Assembly (NCBI GenBank): GCA_020341875.1
Contig: CP070839.1
Location: 2,420,335 to 2,426,989, forward strand
Source of the DNA: Candidatus Zixiibacteriota bacterium
GTDB taxonomy: Bacteria > Zixibacteria > MSB-5A5 > SM1-73
Direction: 5' to 3'
Length of the DNA: 6,655 bases
In this document: piece by piece, positions 5,194 to 6,655 of the stretch
How positions within the stretch are numbered: position 1 is the first letter of the stretch
Layout of the letters: each line of letters opens with the position of its first letter
Made by a program: the position numbers and the translations under genes
Notes under the pieces: generated by a model
Databases searched by the model: none
Told to the model about the DNA's origin: nothing
Seen by the model: the letters and a program-made list of their open reading frames with translations, nothing else

Positions 5194-6153
5194 TTACTCT
5201 CTGTTTAGCACGAATTTTTGGTATCTTCTTCCCACTCTCTCTACTACGAAGAGCTCCTGGTCGCCGTCGCTGGTGATGTATCTGGGATACCTCATCGCCC
5301 CGCTGCCGCCCCCAAATCCACCAAACCAGGAGAGAAACTGGCCGTCGCTATCAAACGCTTTTACCACCTGCCTCAGTTCATCCGCCACGAAGATTGTGCC
5401 GTCAGCAGTGGTGACCACTCCGGTAGGCAGGGAGAAATCCTCTCTGTTGATATCGTGACCTCCAAACCCCAGCAGGAACTCCCCCTCACCAGTGAAAACC
5501 TGGACGCAGAATTTCGCATCCGCGTCGGTCACGTAGATCTTCCCAACATCGTCAACCCACAACCCAGTGATGGTCTTAAACTCACCCTCCTCATCCCCCT
5601 CTGTGCCGAAATGATTCATCAGATTGAGCTCTCCATCAAAAATGAGGATTTTGGGACCCTCCCCCCTGGTTGCCACATAGAGATTATCCAGAGTGTCTAC
5701 GGCCAGGAACTCCGGTCTTAGTTTCAGGTTCTCAAGCTCCGGGATATCCTGCAGAATCAGCCTGTCAACCGAGTTCCCCCTCTGGTCCAAAATGTCCACG
5801 AACCCGACCAAGTTGTCTATCAAGAAAATATCACCAGCCTTGTTCACCACAAGATTTCTCGGCTCGCCCAGGATTTTCTCCTCTCCTTTGCTCCTCCGGA
5901 GCGAGTGAGTGAATCTGTAAAGGGGGAAACCGGTGCTGTCGAAGATTACCACCTGATGGTTTCCCGAATCACACAAGTATATTTCCCTGTTCCAGCGATC
6001 GTAGAATATTCCCTGCGGGCTGGAGAAAGGCTGGCTGTCGGAGTATCCCCACACTCCGTAAACGAACTTCACCTGTCCACTCTGCCCTTGTGCCAGAGCA
6101 GTGACAAAAACCAGGCAGGCCAGAAGAAGCGTGAGCCTGAGTTTCGTTCTCAT
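5194..6153 (-). CDS. Secreted six-bladed NHL-repeat beta-propeller protein
   Basis: A 319-residue exported protein of the NHL-repeat family; such propellers bind protein or other ligands and have no fixed reaction. The signal peptide is at 1-23 (MRTKLRLTLLLACLVFVTALAQG). Six repeats follow, each opening with a P-x-G/x-x-hydrophobic turn and ending in an I-x-x-hydrophobic-D/F strand: about 44-82, 96-133, 146-183, 192-231, 240-278 and 287-319. Clear signatures are PQGIFYD ... IYLCDSGNHQVVIFD, IYVTDADAKFCVQVF and IFVADELRQVVKAFD. That fills a closed propeller with no extra domain. I prefer ATG 6153 to TTG 6162, because GGGAG ends 10 bases before the ATG but only about 2 before the TTG. A Cys at residue 13 (LLAC) is too early and too hydrophobically flanked to be a convincing lipobox. 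It follows ccmF by 153 bases on the same strand and precedes the cytochrome. NHL proteins adjoin OmcS-type cytochromes in Geobacter (memory), so a role in cytochrome assembly or anchoring is a reasonable inference. Confidence 0.92.
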   Translation of the reverse strand: MRTKLRLTLLLACLVFVTALAQGQSGQVKFVYGVWGYSDSQPFSSPQGIFYDRWNREIYLCDSGNHQVVIFDSTGFPLYRFTHSLRRSKGEEKILGEPRNLVVNKAGDIFLIDNLVGFVDILDQRGNSVDRLILQDIPELENLKLRPEFLAVDTLDNLYVATRGEGPKILIFDGELNLMNHFGTEGDEEGEFKTITGLWVDDVGKIYVTDADAKFCVQVFTGEGEFLLGFGGHDINREDFSLPTGVVTTADGTIFVADELRQVVKAFDSDGQFLSWFGGFGGGSGAMRYPRYITSDGDQELFVVERVGRRYQKFVLNRE

Positions 6154-6306
6154 CTGAAACAAACTCCCTTACTGAAGGCGGAATATGTTAATCCCTCCGC
6201 ACGCACTGCAGAACGGCCTTTTATCCCTGCATCTCCGGCTTCTCGCTTCGGGAGGAAGTCAGAGCGCTTACTTTAAGTATACGATCTTGAAGCCGTCCTG
6301 GCTGCC
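6154..6306 (-). other. Spacer between ccmF end and NHL gene
   Basis: This 153-base gap has no ORF and no clear promoter. It contains the perfect inverted repeat TACTT-T-AAGTA (6269-6279) and a 5-bp stem just before the NHL ribosome-binding site (GCGGA/TCCGC around a 13-base loop, about 6178-6200). There is no T-run typical of an intrinsic terminator in the transcribed direction, so read-through from ccmF into the NHL gene is possible. Confidence 0.4.
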
Positions 6307-6655
6307 CTAGCGCGGCTTGATCTCCTTGACTCGGCGATAAGTTGCCAGTGAAAGACCCACCATCAAGATCACCGTCCCCAGCCAGAAGAGATTGATCAGG
6401 GGCTTCTTCTCCACGCTCAATACCAGAAGCTCTTCTGAGGTTTTCTCTTCCGCCAACACCAACCTGAGGATCACCATCTTTCGATCGGCATCTATTTTCT
6501 CCAACACCAGATGATCCTGTCCACCGGGGAGGTGCGCCATCCTTTTGATCTGTCCCTCCTCTATTCCCCCCATCACCTGGGTGGGGGTCACGGTCGCCTT
6601 CTCTCCGTTATGCTCCACCTCCAGGATTGCTCCCACGCTGATCTGGCCGCTCTGG
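6307..6655 (-). CDS. ccmF: CcmF-type cytochrome c haem lyase subunit, C-terminal 115 residues
   Basis: Only the end of this gene is in the window; it enters open at the right edge and stops at TAG 6307. The visible part is a periplasmic beta-rich stretch (VEHNGEKATVTPTQVMGG ... LEKIDADRKMVILRL), then the hallmark KPLINLFWLG leading into a final membrane helix (to about SLATYRR) and the basic tail VKEIKPR. This closing pattern is typical of CcmF and related haem lyase proteins of system I, which pass haem from CcmE to apocytochrome CXXCH sites at the outer face of the inner membrane. The tryptophan-rich WWD region and haem-ligating histidines lie outside the window, so the subfamily (CcmF or NrfE-like) cannot be settled. 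The nearby six-haem cytochrome fits as its substrate. Family confidence is good despite the truncation. Confidence 0.8.
   Translation of the reverse strand, partial: QSGQISVGAILEVEHNGEKATVTPTQVMGGIEEGQIKRMAHLPGGQDHLVLEKIDADRKMVILRLVLAEEKTSEELLVLSVEKKPLINLFWLGTVILMVGLSLATYRRVKEIKPR

Noticed and set aside
6108..6153. Lipoprotein signal in the NHL protein (LLAC at residues 10-13)
   Set aside because: The Cys is too near the N-terminus and is followed by more hydrophobic residues; cleavage after the ALA or AQG at 19-23 is more plausible.
1..6655. tRNA, rRNA, CRISPR array, IS element or attachment site
   Set aside because: I saw no regularly spaced repeats, transposase-like frames, terminal inverted repeats with target duplications, or RNA gene signatures.

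Overview
The window reads as a chromosomal segment of an uncultured, probably Gram-negative bacterium (secreted multihaem cytochrome, system I cytochrome c maturation) that respires with extracellular electron acceptors. I cannot place the phylum. The DUF7901-like surface protein and the PAS-GAF-LuxR regulator are types I associate, from memory, with deltaproteobacterial-grade and candidate-phylum genomes. Moderately high GC and ordinary spacing give no sign of phage, IS or CRISPR content.

Layout from left to right. (1) Positions 1-1301, minus strand: the first 433 codons of a large secreted beta-rich protein with two related modules, running off the left edge; it has a strong Shine-Dalgarno. 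(2) 1302-1818: a 517-base divergent intergenic region with a promoter candidate for each flanking gene and several hairpins in the long leader of the minus-strand gene. (3) 1819-3273, plus strand: a 484-residue soluble one-component regulator (PAS, GAF, coiled coil, LuxR-type HTH). (4) 3274-3519: convergent intergenic region that starts inside a repeat. (5) 3520-4560, minus strand: a six-haem c-type cytochrome whose motifs match Geobacter OmcS, the nanowire cytochrome, one after another. It appears to start at CTG and has a near-consensus sigma-70 promoter at 4735-4763. (6) 4764-5193: an intergenic region holding the eroded 3' tail of a second copy of the regulator gene plus a well-preserved copy of that gene's downstream flank. 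(7) 5194-6153, minus strand: a secreted six-bladed NHL beta-propeller. (8) 6307-6655, minus strand: the C-terminal end of a CcmF-type haem lyase subunit, cut by the right edge.

How it fits together: CcmF belongs to the machinery that attaches haem to CXXCH motifs, the cytochrome is its obvious local client, and NHL propellers accompany OmcS-type cytochromes in Geobacter (from memory). The three minus-strand genes 8, 7 and 5 therefore look like part of an extracellular electron-transfer locus. The PAS-GAF-LuxR protein is a candidate local regulator, but no operator ties it to a target.

The most interesting points are the compact OmcS-like cytochrome with its conserved inter-subunit haem ligand, its non-canonical start, and the 70-bp element after the regulator gene that is 91% identical between copies while the adjoining coding tail has decayed to about 62%.
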